Shown piece by piece: positions 37,401 to 44,560 of a DNA stretch of 64,000 bases. Source of the DNA: Methylophaga sp. OBS1 (lineage in GTDB: Bacteria > Pseudomonadota > Gammaproteobacteria > Nitrosococcales > Methylophagaceae); assembly GCF_026319365.1 (NCBI RefSeq), contig NZ_JAPDMS010000002.1, forward strand, positions 372,001-436,000, in the 5' to 3' direction. The notes beneath the pieces are model-generated. The model made no database searches, was not told the origin of the DNA, and saw nothing but the letters and a program-made list of their open reading frames with translations. Made by a program: the position numbers and the translations under genes. The number at the start of each line of letters is the position of its first letter. Position 1 is the stretch's first letter.

Positions 37401-39361
37401 AGATGTATGAAAAAGAAGACTTAGTTGATGTGCTTTTAGAGGACAATAGTGCTCGAAGGAAGCGTCAAAAAGCCCTGGATATTAAAGTAATAATTGGTAA
37501 TCCACCCTATTCAGCAGGACAAAAAAAAGCTGGGGATGGAACTGAAGCGATCAAGTACGATGGACTTGATAGAAGAATATCTGAGACTTATGTGGCTAAC
37601 TCCTCAAAAGCAGGGGGTAAAAGAGCCTCATATAATTCGTTTGTGAGAGCGATCAGGTGGGCATCTGATCGAATAGGTGATTCTGGAGTAATTGGCTTTG
37701 TGGTCAGTGCCAGTTTTATTGAGAGCGTGGCTGCGGACGGAATGAGAAAATGTCTGCATGAAGAGTTTGATCAGATTTACATATTTAATCTTAGGGGTAA
37801 TCAACGGACATCTGGTGAGGAGTCCAGAAAGGAAGGCGGGAAAATCTTTGATTCGGGTAGTAGAGAGCCGGCGGCTATTTGTTTGTTTGTTAAAAATAAG
37901 CAAGCGAAAGCCGAAAAGTTTTTGAAATATAAAGAGCTTGGCGACTATTTGAAGAGAGAGGAAAAACTTGAATTAATTAGAGAGTATGGAAGCATTTCTT
38001 CAATAGATTTCATGAGTATTTTGCCAGATGAACATGGTGACTGGATCAGCCAAAGAGATGATTCATTTGAGCAGCACATGACTTTGGGATCTAAACAAAA
38101 AGATAGTAGCAGCAAAATTTTTAAGCTCTACTCAAATGGAGTTGTAAGTAGTAGGGATGCATGGGTTTTTAATTATTCAAAATCGGAATTATTAAATAAC
38201 TGTAAGCGGATGATCAGTTTTTTTAATGATGAGATTGATAGATATAAACAAGCACTCAACAATTCGAAAGAAAGCATTGATCCTCAAAAATTTGTAACCC
38301 ATGATCAATCGCAAATTAGTTGGGGCGGATCAAGTTGGATACCTGTCTTTAAACGACTAGAAAAACAGTTGTTAGAACCGAAAGACTTAGGAATCTCTCT
38401 TTATAGGCCGTATACCAAGTTGTGGCACTACGGATCGAAGGTTTTCAATCACAGCTTCTATTCAATGAAGTCTATTTTTCCAGAAAAGCAGTGTGAAAAT
38501 ATAGTCATATGCGTAACAGGTAGAGGAGCTAACAAAGGATTCTCAGCTCTAGCCTCTAATTTGCTTCCCGACTTGGAGATGATAGCCAAGGGGCAATGCT
38601 TCCCACTATACCTCTACGAGGAGACTAGAAATAAATCTCGGAAAGATTTGATAATAGAGGGTGGCCAAGTCCAGGGCTCATTATTTGATGAGCCTCATGG
38701 AGAATTATTTGAACATTCACGCGTGCAATCTCAAGAGAAAGTCTATAAGCGGAAAGATGCTCTGACAGATGAGGGCTTGAGCTACTTCCAGTCCAGATAT
38801 TCAGATGAGCGGATCACGAAAGAGGACCTTTTCTACTATATCTATGGTCTGCTTCACTCGGAGGATTATCGTGATCGTTTTGCTGATAATTTAAGCAAGG
38901 AGTTACCAAGAATCCCTACTGTAAAAAAAGTAGAAGATTTCTGGGCTTTCTCAAAAGCAGGACGTGATCTCGCCAAACTTCATTTGAACTACGAAACTGT
39001 TGAGCCTTATTCAGCAAAAGTTACTGGAGGTGGCGAGGCTGAAAATTACCGTGTTGAGAAAATGAAATACGGTAAAAATAAAGACAAAACGACCCTGCAT
39101 TACAACAACAAGATAACGGTAACGGGTATTCCTTTGGAGGCCTACGACTATGTGGTCAACGGTAAACCTGCCTTGGATTGGGTAGTGGAAAGACAGTCCG
39201 TAAAGACAGACAAGGCAAGCGATATCGTCAATGATGCTAATGACTGGGCTATCGAGACCATGGATAATCCCCGTTATCCGTTAGAGCTGTTCTTAAGGGT
39301 CATTACTGTCAGCTTGGAAACGATGAAGATCGTTAGATCGCTACCACCTCTAGATATTTGA
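34445..39361 (+). CDS. type ISP restriction-modification enzyme (single polypeptide)
   Basis: A 1638-residue enzyme combining all functions, like LlaGI and LlaBIII. An Mrr-like nuclease domain sits near the N-terminus, with Asp66 and Gln81-x-Lys83 (GIDLVAKTAG, AIQCK). A superfamily 2 helicase/translocase follows, with Walker A GTGKT at about 195-199, DEAH from Asp325, and TATPR. A helical coupler comes next, then an N6-adenine methyltransferase with motif I DPFTGTGS from 913 and motif IV NPPY from 1019, and a C-terminal target-recognition domain. It methylates one strand of an asymmetric site and, when unmodified sites meet head to head, translocates and cuts. All catalytic motifs are intact. 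Its recognition site cannot be read from sequence. Confidence 0.93.
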   Translation: MSALREILDSYRTAAVTEREKGTYFEELMICYLRNEASYRDLYSEVWTYADWAKSQGLDGRDTGIDLVAKTAGTDEYHAIQCKLYAEDYKLQKRDIDSFFTASGKKPFTHRIIVSTTNHWSEHAEEAIRDQQPPVSKIDLHDLENSQIDWSTYQYKAIPELKPKFPLRPHQETALNSVKRGLENADRGKLIMACGTGKTFTSLKIAEELAGKGKRVLFLVPSLSLLSQTLTEWTQQSTTLLHSFAVCSDSDVGKKRKQSDDTVQTFTHELRYPSTTEPSRLASEIDKRHDAQHMSVVFSTYHSIDVISKAQHEHDLGDFDLIICDEAHRTTGATFDDEDESAFVRVHDNSYIRAKKRLYMTATPRIYGEVAKEIEGVTLCSMDNEKLYGKDLYVITFSEAVKRGLLVDYKVIVLSIEESHVSRRIQSLLKDEDNQLKVDDAAKIIGCWKALSKQGLEEDLKLDANAMKRAVAFCQVIELSKGSRTHKVSSKQIANMFQAVVDAYQESDEEAASYKLKCQSEHVDGSMNASEKEAKLEWLKAEPPEETCRILSNVRCLSEGVDVPALDAVLFLTPRNSQVDVVQSVGRVMRNAPGKERGYVIMPVVIPAGVEAHEALNDNKTYRVVWQVLQALRSHDDRFDAMVNKLDLIGQDTSKMEVVAITDKVEKKQKKTKGKTKRQTGQGGFNIGTKTKKPQQDQGELQFEIGEVEKAIYAKLVQKVGNRGHWEEWANDIAKIARTHIDRIRGILENADNKEERAAFEAFAEELRDDLNDSINDEEIIEMLAQHLVTKPVFDALFEGYSFAEQNPMSQAMQSVLDALHDHHIGKEAETLQAFYESVKLRAEGIDNAAGKQKIVVELYDKFFRNAFPRMTERLGIVYTPVEVVDFIIHSVNDVLQSEFGQTLGGKGVHIIDPFTGTGSFITRLMQSGLIDADELRHKYGGEIHANEIVLLAYYIAAINIEAVYHSIIGGEYRPFEGICLTDTFQMYEKEDLVDVLLEDNSARRKRQKALDIKVIIGNPPYSAGQKKAGDGTEAIKYDGLDRRISETYVANSSKAGGKRASYNSFVRAIRWASDRIGDSGVIGFVVSASFIESVAADGMRKCLHEEFDQIYIFNLRGNQRTSGEESRKEGGKIFDSGSREPAAICLFVKNKQAKAEKFLKYKELGDYLKREEKLELIREYGSISSIDFMSILPDEHGDWISQRDDSFEQHMTLGSKQKDSSSKIFKLYSNGVVSSRDAWVFNYSKSELLNNCKRMISFFNDEIDRYKQALNNSKESIDPQKFVTHDQSQISWGGSSWIPVFKRLEKQLLEPKDLGISLYRPYTKLWHYGSKVFNHSFYSMKSIFPEKQCENIVICVTGRGANKGFSALASNLLPDLEMIAKGQCFPLYLYEETRNKSRKDLIIEGGQVQGSLFDEPHGELFEHSRVQSQEKVYKRKDALTDEGLSYFQSRYSDERITKEDLFYYIYGLLHSEDYRDRFADNLSKELPRIPTVKKVEDFWAFSKAGRDLAKLHLNYETVEPYSAKVTGGGEAENYRVEKMKYGKNKDKTTLHYNNKITVTGIPLEAYDYVVNGKPALDWVVERQSVKTDKASDIVNDANDWAIETMDNPRYPLELFLRVITVSLETMKIVRSLPPLDI

Positions 39362-39370
39362 GCATGAGTT

Positions 39371-40132
39371 ATGAAAGAGCGATATTTCAGAGAAATAGGA
39401 TCTTTCTGGGGATTGGTTGATCCTCTGACTGTTGAGCAGGTAGCTGCATTGATGGCCGGTGAAGAACCAAACACAGTCGTTTTTTCAAATGATGAAGCTG
39501 CATACTTCAGAGATCCAGAGAGTGGAGTTACGGAAAGCAACGGTATTTCCCGGGTAAATACTGCATACAAAGCATTGATAAGAGCTATATCAAGCGGGAA
39601 GCTCGAAGCGGCGCTTTTCTATGATTCACGACCATTTACTGAAGCAGACTTTCAGGCTCTGATAGCTCAAGTAGAGAGTGGATACAGTAAGCCAAACCCT
39701 GACTTTTTGGCAGGTGATGATGAAAGGCATGAAAATGGCGCATTCATCAAGTTAAATCCAAACTGGTCAAAAACGACTGTCAAGTTTGATGATATTTCAG
39801 CCTGGCTAAGAAATCGAGGCATTAAAGATGGGTTCTTTTTCCCACAGAAAGCGGCTACTGTTGCATACCTCGATCCCAATCATCCTCGTTACTCTGGAAG
39901 GTTAGCTGCAGCTATCAGAGCTTGGGAGGCCATGGAAGATCAAAATTTGATGTCCGGTAAGTCACCAAAAGCCGCAATGGCTGACTGGTTGAACCAAAAC
40001 TGTAAAGAATTTGGACTAGTCTACAATGGTAACGTGAGCAATGAAGCTATCGAGCGTGTTTCTTACGTAGCTAATTGGCAGACTGAAGGGGGATCCCCTA
40101 AGACACCTACTGATAAACCTGCCATCCTCTAA
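39371..40132 (+). CDS. unknown protein following the type ISP enzyme
   Basis: A 253-residue soluble protein that I do not recognise. It starts MKERYFREIGSFWGLVDPLTVEQVAALMAG; the middle contains DDISAWLRNRGIKDGFFFP and the C-terminal half contains GRLAAAIRAWEAMEDQ and AAMADWLNQNCKEFG. The WL-x4-G pattern and a hydrophobic helix-rich C-terminal part are reminiscent of small regulatory or DNA-binding proteins found on integrative elements, but no known domain is certain. It lies 9 bases after the restriction gene and just before a strong terminator, so it is the last gene of that operon. Confidence 0.6.
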   Translation: MKERYFREIGSFWGLVDPLTVEQVAALMAGEEPNTVVFSNDEAAYFRDPESGVTESNGISRVNTAYKALIRAISSGKLEAALFYDSRPFTEADFQALIAQVESGYSKPNPDFLAGDDERHENGAFIKLNPNWSKTTVKFDDISAWLRNRGIKDGFFFPQKAATVAYLDPNHPRYSGRLAAAIRAWEAMEDQNLMSGKSPKAAMADWLNQNCKEFGLVYNGNVSNEAIERVSYVANWQTEGGSPKTPTDKPAIL

Positions 40133-40194
40133 ACCGTTGCTAATAAATGGTTTGCATAAACTAGCCTCCAAATCCTATTCACTCATAAGTTTAT

Positions 40195-40234
40195 AACCTA
40201 CCCCCCCCTCCCACCACTTTTGGGGGTAGGTTTA
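40195..40234 (+). terminator. strong terminator after the restriction-modification operon
   Basis: Perfect 11-bp arms aacctaccccc / gggggtaggtt with a 16-base loop are followed by a short T-rich end. An eight-C run is part of the left side. It divides the integrase and restriction part from the AlpA and replication part. Confidence 0.75.
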
Positions 40235-40336
40235 TTGCAACCTTCCCAGCTATTTATTCACAAGAAAAAATTCAAGAATACAGCCGTTTTCCGGAGCAAG
40301 CCGGAGAGCACTACCTTCTTCTGGAGTACGTGAATA

Positions 40337-40573
40337 ATGGCAAACAAACTAAGTGAATCTATTCGAATCCTTCGTCGTAAACAGCTTGAAAACAAAACTG
40401 GGCTATCACGCTCAGGAATTTACGCGAAATTGAAACCTAACCCTAAAAGACCTGGAGACTTCGACCCGAGTTTTCCCAAGCCCATATCTGTTGGAGCAAA
40501 AGCTGTTGGATGGATTGAGTCTGAGATTGATGCTTGGCTTGAACAGCAAATCAAAAACAGTCGGGGAGCTTGA
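40337..40573 (+). CDS. AlpA-family regulatory protein
   Basis: A 78-residue winged-helix/excisionase-type DNA-binding protein. It has a MerR-like helix-turn-helix with LRRKQLENKTGLSRSGIYAKL and the family end GWIESEIDAWLEQQI. AlpA proteins of P4-like elements activate integrase or excision genes. It is encoded before the replication genes, as in many satellite-like islands. GGAG at 40323 is its likely ribosome site. Confidence 0.85.
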   Translation: MANKLSESIRILRRKQLENKTGLSRSGIYAKLKPNPKRPGDFDPSFPKPISVGAKAVGWIESEIDAWLEQQIKNSRGA

Positions 40574-40580
40574 GGGAGAG

Positions 40581-41543
40581 ATGATGTTGATGAACAGTAT
40601 GGGAGAGCACCGCTGCCACGGTGATCTCCCCAAATCAGGCTTACAAATAGATTCCTGGATAGAAATCCTAAGAGCATTATCTCATATACCGGCTGATCTG
40701 CCTCGTGATGAATGGTTAAAAGTCACCGCGGCATGGAAGTCAGCGGGTGGGGATTTCGATACATGGAATGCATGGAGCAGCACAGGAATAAGTTACCACC
40801 CCAGGGACGCTAAATCAGTATGGAATAGCTTATCTGTTGATGGGGCTATTGGGCTAGGAACCCTGTTTTTCTTTGCCAAGCAATATGGGTATAACGCACC
40901 AACAGGAACACCAAATATTTTTATACCCTCGACTGCTATCAACAGTAACGATACTCCCAAGCATGAGGCCAATCTAAGGGCAAGGGAAACAGCTGAGTCG
41001 ATACTTGATGATTGTGAATATGCTACTGCTGATCATCCCTATCTGAAGTCAAAATTTATAGAGCCCAGGTTAATGCCATGGCGTGATAAACAGAACCGGT
41101 TGGTTCTGCCTGTTATGGATATTGCTGGAGACATACATAGCTTGCAGTTCATCAGTGAGGCAGGTCAGAAACAATTTCTGGCTGGTGGAGCTATTACAGG
41201 CCATTTCTATCAAATTTGGTCAGGTAATAACGCCATTGTAATCTGTGAAGGCTACGCGACAGGGGTAACGCTCTATAGCCATTACACACCAGACTGTAGT
41301 GTTGTCGTAGCATTTAATGCAGGCAATTTGAAACCAGTTGCGGAAGTGCTGAGAAAGGCTTATCCCGAGACGAGGATTATTATTGCTGGTGATAACGATA
41401 AATCAGGAGCAGGACAAAAAGCAGCCAATGAAGCAGCACTTTTGGTGAGAGCCCAGGTCAGTATCCCGACATTTTTATCTCATGAGGCTGGTAGTGATTG
41501 GAATGATTATTGGCTGAACCAATTAGGTGAGGTAGCTGCATGA
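40581..41543 (+). CDS. PriCT-2/Toprim primase-like protein
   Basis: A protein of about 320 residues. The N-terminal part matches PriCT-2, a C-terminal primase domain (LPRDEWLKVTAAWKSAG, FDTWNAWSSTG). The second half is a Toprim domain with IVICEGYATGVTLYSHY (conserved Glu) and IIIAGDNDKSGAGQKAA (conserved Asp-x-Asp). It probably primes or starts replication of the excised island. GAGGGAG lies before a cluster of ATG codons; 40581, 40584 and 40590 are all possible, and the frame opens earlier at 40491 inside alpA. It overlaps the DUF3987 gene by 4 bases (ATGA). Confidence 0.8.
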   Translation: MMLMNSMGEHRCHGDLPKSGLQIDSWIEILRALSHIPADLPRDEWLKVTAAWKSAGGDFDTWNAWSSTGISYHPRDAKSVWNSLSVDGAIGLGTLFFFAKQYGYNAPTGTPNIFIPSTAINSNDTPKHEANLRARETAESILDDCEYATADHPYLKSKFIEPRLMPWRDKQNRLVLPVMDIAGDIHSLQFISEAGQKQFLAGGAITGHFYQIWSGNNAIVICEGYATGVTLYSHYTPDCSVVVAFNAGNLKPVAEVLRKAYPETRIIIAGDNDKSGAGQKAANEAALLVRAQVSIPTFLSHEAGSDWNDYWLNQLGEVAA

Positions 41544-43111
41544 ATGCTTTTGATGAAAGCCTATCGATGCCAATCGGTCATGAGTTGGGTAGACCAAACC
41601 CCATTGCTACTAAAGTCCCTGATGTTCTGCCAATGCTGCCGGAGCTTATTCCTGAGTCTCTGAGGGCGTGGCTTACTGATGTTAGTTATAGGATGCAAAC
41701 CCCAGCAGACTTCGCCACTGTGTCAGCGATTGTTGTGATAAGCAGTGTGATTGGAAGCGGATGTGCGGTCAGGCCCAAACAATGTGATGACTGGGAGGTG
41801 ATTCCCAATGTCTGGGGTGCGTGTATAGGGAGGCCTTCGGTTGTCCTCAAGTCGCCAAGCATGTCCGAGCCCATGGGTTTGCTAGACAAAGTGCAAGCTA
41901 TATACGGTGAAGAGTTTGAGTTGAAGACGTCTGAATTTGAAGCAGATAAATTGTTTCATGATGCTGCACTGAAGGACATTGAAAAGCGCCTAACTGATTT
42001 AGCAAAAGGTAAAGGCAAAACGGGCATTATAGACCCAGATTTGGTTGCAGCTTTGAAGCATGAATACGCTCAGATGAAAAAATCTGAGAACCCAGAGCCA
42101 TCTCGTCGTTTATTCAAAACGAACGAAACCAGCATCCAGGCGATGACCTTGCTGCAAAACGAAAATGAAGGTGGAGTTCTTGTCTTTCGTGATGAGCTTA
42201 CTGGACTGCTCGCTCGGTGGGATAGGGAGGATCATGCTGATGAGCGGGCTTATTATCTTGAAGGCTGGAATGGCAATGGTAGCTATACCGATATAAAAAT
42301 CACGCGAGGCCTGACTGATGCCAAGAATATCTGCATCAGCCTATTGGGAGGTATTCAGCCAGATAAGTTGAAGCGTTATCTTTATCAGGCTTTGAAAGGT
42401 AACAATGATGGCCTTATGCAACGCCTTCAGCTTGCAGTTTATCCTGATGTGCCAAAGGGATGGGTTCTGGTGGATAGCAAGCCCAATAGGGAGCAAAAGC
42501 AACGTGTTTATGATTTGCTGCTGAAGTTAGCCGAAATGGACTTTTGCCAATGCGGGGCAACTCAGGATGATTATGATGGGCGTCCTTATTTTCGCTTCGA
42601 TAGCGATGCACAATCAATATTCAATGATTGGCTCACTGAGTTGCAAACTAAAAAAATCGAGAATGAGGATAACCCCCTCATGCTTGAGCATCTCGGAAAA
42701 TACCGCTCGTTAATGCCAAGCCTCGCAATGATTTTTCACTGTATTGAGTTGGCTGATGGAAAAGTCACAGGGGATATTTCAGCGTCATCCGCAGAATTAG
42801 CAGTCGAATGGTGCAATTATCTTGAAAGTCATGCCAGGCGTATTTACGCAATGGCAGAGAGTCCAGAACATGAAGCTGCAATGACATTGTCGAAGAAGAT
42901 CATTCAAAAGCTATTGCCCGATCGGTTCACTGCGAAGACTGTTTATGACAAACAGTGGCATGGACTAAAAGATCGTCAGCAAGTTGAGGCTGCATGCGAG
43001 ATCTTAATGGATGAGAACTGGCTTAGTGTTGAGATTAGAACGATCGGAAAGATGGGTGGTAGACCGCCATTGCCTGAATATTCAATTAACCCGGCAGTTT
43101 TCTTTTCATAG
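41540..43111 (+). CDS. DUF3987 protein (island replication ATPase type)
   Basis: A 523-residue protein matching DUF3987, a primase-helicase-like ATPase family of integrative elements. The N-terminal residues include PADFATVSAIVVISSVIGSG. The nucleotide-binding-like loop appears as IGRPSVVLKSPSM, a loose P-loop, and a later VFRDELTGLLARWDR is a Walker B-like segment with a basic residue. Together with the overlapping Toprim gene it probably makes a two-protein replication initiator. Helicase activity is a family inference. Confidence 0.78.
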   Translation: MNAFDESLSMPIGHELGRPNPIATKVPDVLPMLPELIPESLRAWLTDVSYRMQTPADFATVSAIVVISSVIGSGCAVRPKQCDDWEVIPNVWGACIGRPSVVLKSPSMSEPMGLLDKVQAIYGEEFELKTSEFEADKLFHDAALKDIEKRLTDLAKGKGKTGIIDPDLVAALKHEYAQMKKSENPEPSRRLFKTNETSIQAMTLLQNENEGGVLVFRDELTGLLARWDREDHADERAYYLEGWNGNGSYTDIKITRGLTDAKNICISLLGGIQPDKLKRYLYQALKGNNDGLMQRLQLAVYPDVPKGWVLVDSKPNREQKQRVYDLLLKLAEMDFCQCGATQDDYDGRPYFRFDSDAQSIFNDWLTELQTKKIENEDNPLMLEHLGKYRSLMPSLAMIFHCIELADGKVTGDISASSAELAVEWCNYLESHARRIYAMAESPEHEAAMTLSKKIIQKLLPDRFTAKTVYDKQWHGLKDRQQVEAACEILMDENWLSVEIRTIGKMGGRPPLPEYSINPAVFFS

Positions 43112-43196
43112 CATACTACCACCAGCTAAACTGGCTAAAGACCCTTTAGCTGGTTTGGCTGGTATGAGCTCCATCACTTTTGTAGGGAATAAAGTA

Positions 43197-43589
43197 ATGA
43201 CGAAGGAAAATAAAGCCTCGACTGGCCCATCATCAGCTCCATCTTTTGAAAAGATACTGGCCGAGTTGGATAACTATCAGCTAGATGCTGGGATAACTAA
43301 AGGCGATTTTTCCTTCAATGAAGAGCAATTGAATGAACTCCGGGAAGAGGCCATAAGCATTGTTAAAGGGATTAATTTGGAACGATTATCCTGGGATGAT
43401 GCTTGGAGCGGCTGCTACCCAGAAGAACCATCCGATGAAGACGTAAATGCTGAGTTCGAAGCACTTAAAGTAAAGGCTTATAGGATTCTCTCTGGTAATG
43501 CTTATATTTCGGAAGAATATTCTAACTGGACTGAGCATAGGAGAATGATGGCCCTAGAGTTTTGTGAGACCTTCAATATATGGAAATAA
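43197..43589 (+). CDS. small unknown acidic protein
   Basis: A 130-residue acidic protein, MTKENKASTGPSSAPSFEKI onward, with helical segments containing NEEQLNELREEAISIVKGI and DVNAEFEALKVKAYRIL. I do not recognise it. ATG 43197 is preceded by AGGGA; upstream in-frame ATG codons (for example 43164) are possible and the frame opens inside the DUF3987 gene. It follows the replication genes closely and may belong to that operon. Confidence 0.55.
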   Translation: MTKENKASTGPSSAPSFEKILAELDNYQLDAGITKGDFSFNEEQLNELREEAISIVKGINLERLSWDDAWSGCYPEEPSDEDVNAEFEALKVKAYRILSGNAYISEEYSNWTEHRRMMALEFCETFNIWK

Positions 43590-43605
43590 TCAAGCTATCG
43601 GACAG

Positions 43606-43622
43606 ATACGCGCACGCGCGCG
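43606..43622. repeat. alternating purine-pyrimidine tract
   Basis: Seventeen bases of strict alternation, ending cgcgcacgcgcgcg, lie in the 94-base gap before the SLOG gene within an otherwise AT-rich island. Such tracts can adopt Z-form DNA under supercoiling. Confidence 0.6.
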
Positions 43623-43683
43623 AGGGAAGCCCGGAAAAACGTCCGAACATAAGGCATTGTATGAAAGCGTTTGGAGGCAAAAG

Positions 43684-44169
43684 GTGACAAAAAGCATTAC
43701 TGTCATATCAGGTGGTCAAACTGGCGTAGATCGGGGAGCGCTCGATGCTGCTCTTTCTCTAGGGGCTGAAATAGATGGCTGGTGCCCCAAAGATGGCCAA
43801 GCAGAAGATGGGCCCTTGGATCCTAGGTATGTTCTGAAGAGACATCATTCGCAGGGATATCGTGGACGCACAGTTGCTAACGTAGAAGACTCGGATGCAA
43901 CCATAATTATTTACTGGGGCGAACCCAAAACTGGTACGAGAGAGACACTGAAGATCTGTCTGAAAAAGAACAAGCCCTTCAAGTTGATTGATGCCGAGCT
44001 GGTTGCTCCAGTAAAAGCTGCTGAAGTGGTTTATAGTTTTATTAATGCTCATAGAGCAAATCGGGTCAATTTCGCGGGTCCTAGCGCAAAAAAAATGCCT
44101 CAAGGCTATAAGTACAGTTATGAGCTAACTGCAAAACTAACTCATATGACGGAGTCATTCGGTGTATAA
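43684..44169 (+). CDS. SLOG-fold 'putative molybdenum carrier' family protein
   Basis: A 161-residue Rossmann-like protein with the diagnostic ISGGQTGVDRGALDAALSLG near the N-terminus, then GWCPKDGQAEDG and a middle TIIIYWGEPKTGTRET. This is the family named putative molybdenum carrier (PF12694), part of the SLOG/DprA-like superfamily that binds nucleotides or their derivatives. Metal carriage is doubtful. The start at GTG 43684 is chosen for GGAGG at 43673-43677. SLOG proteins are recurrent in predicted nucleotide-signalling defence systems; here it lies among island cargo genes, so such a sensor role is possible (inference). Confidence 0.82.
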   Translation: MTKSITVISGGQTGVDRGALDAALSLGAEIDGWCPKDGQAEDGPLDPRYVLKRHHSQGYRGRTVANVEDSDATIIIYWGEPKTGTRETLKICLKKNKPFKLIDAELVAPVKAAEVVYSFINAHRANRVNFAGPSAKKMPQGYKYSYELTAKLTHMTESFGV

Positions 44170-44254
44170 GTTTGATTATTGAGCGTTCAATTAAAAATTT
44201 AACCGCATTGAACTTCTATAAGATTTTGACATCTTAATTGCACTTATGAGAGAT

Positions 44255-44284
44255 TTGATTTATGTGACGAGATTGTTAGATAAT
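44255..44284 (+). promoter_or_regulatory. candidate sigma-70 promoter for the last cargo genes
   Basis: TTGATT at 44255-44260 and GATAAT at 44279-44284 are separated by 18 bases, in the 182-base gap before the 57-residue gene. It would drive that gene and the peptidase-like gene as a unit. Confidence 0.4.
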
Positions 44285-44351
44285 ACTCGGCATTTTACTT
44301 GTAGGCTTTATAACGCAAGATTTTGTGTGCTGTATTCACATGGAGGAAGAA

Positions 44352-44525
44352 ATGCGGGGAGCGGCCGACAATAGACATATGAAACAACATACACAGAATA
44401 AATTTACTGACGAAAAGCAAGCTCAGATCCGTGAGGTATTAGAGCGTGCTCGTGAGGTTGCATCTGATCTTCAGCGTCAACGCTCTGTTGACAGAGATAC
44501 ACTGTTAAAGCCATACACTCTATAG
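44352..44525 (+). CDS. 57-residue unknown protein
   Basis: A 57-residue basic, helical protein: MRGAADNRHMKQHTQN is followed by a likely amphipathic helix with EKQAQIREVLERAREVASDLQRQ. The start at ATG 44352 has a strong GGAGGA site four bases upstream. It ends 35 bases before the peptidase-like gene and shares its likely promoter. It could be a partner, inhibitor or regulator of the peptidase-like protein. There is no signal peptide or known domain. Confidence 0.5.
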   Translation: MRGAADNRHMKQHTQNKFTDEKQAQIREVLERAREVASDLQRQRSVDRDTLLKPYTL

Positions 44526-44560
44526 TTTTGTTTAGAAGCTATGCTAGGCAAGGATGACTA

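Noticed and set aside
34445..39361. Reading the large protein as a type I or type III restriction subunit
   Set aside because: Nuclease, helicase and methyltransferase with NPPY are all in one chain with a C-terminal recognition domain, which is the type ISP plan.
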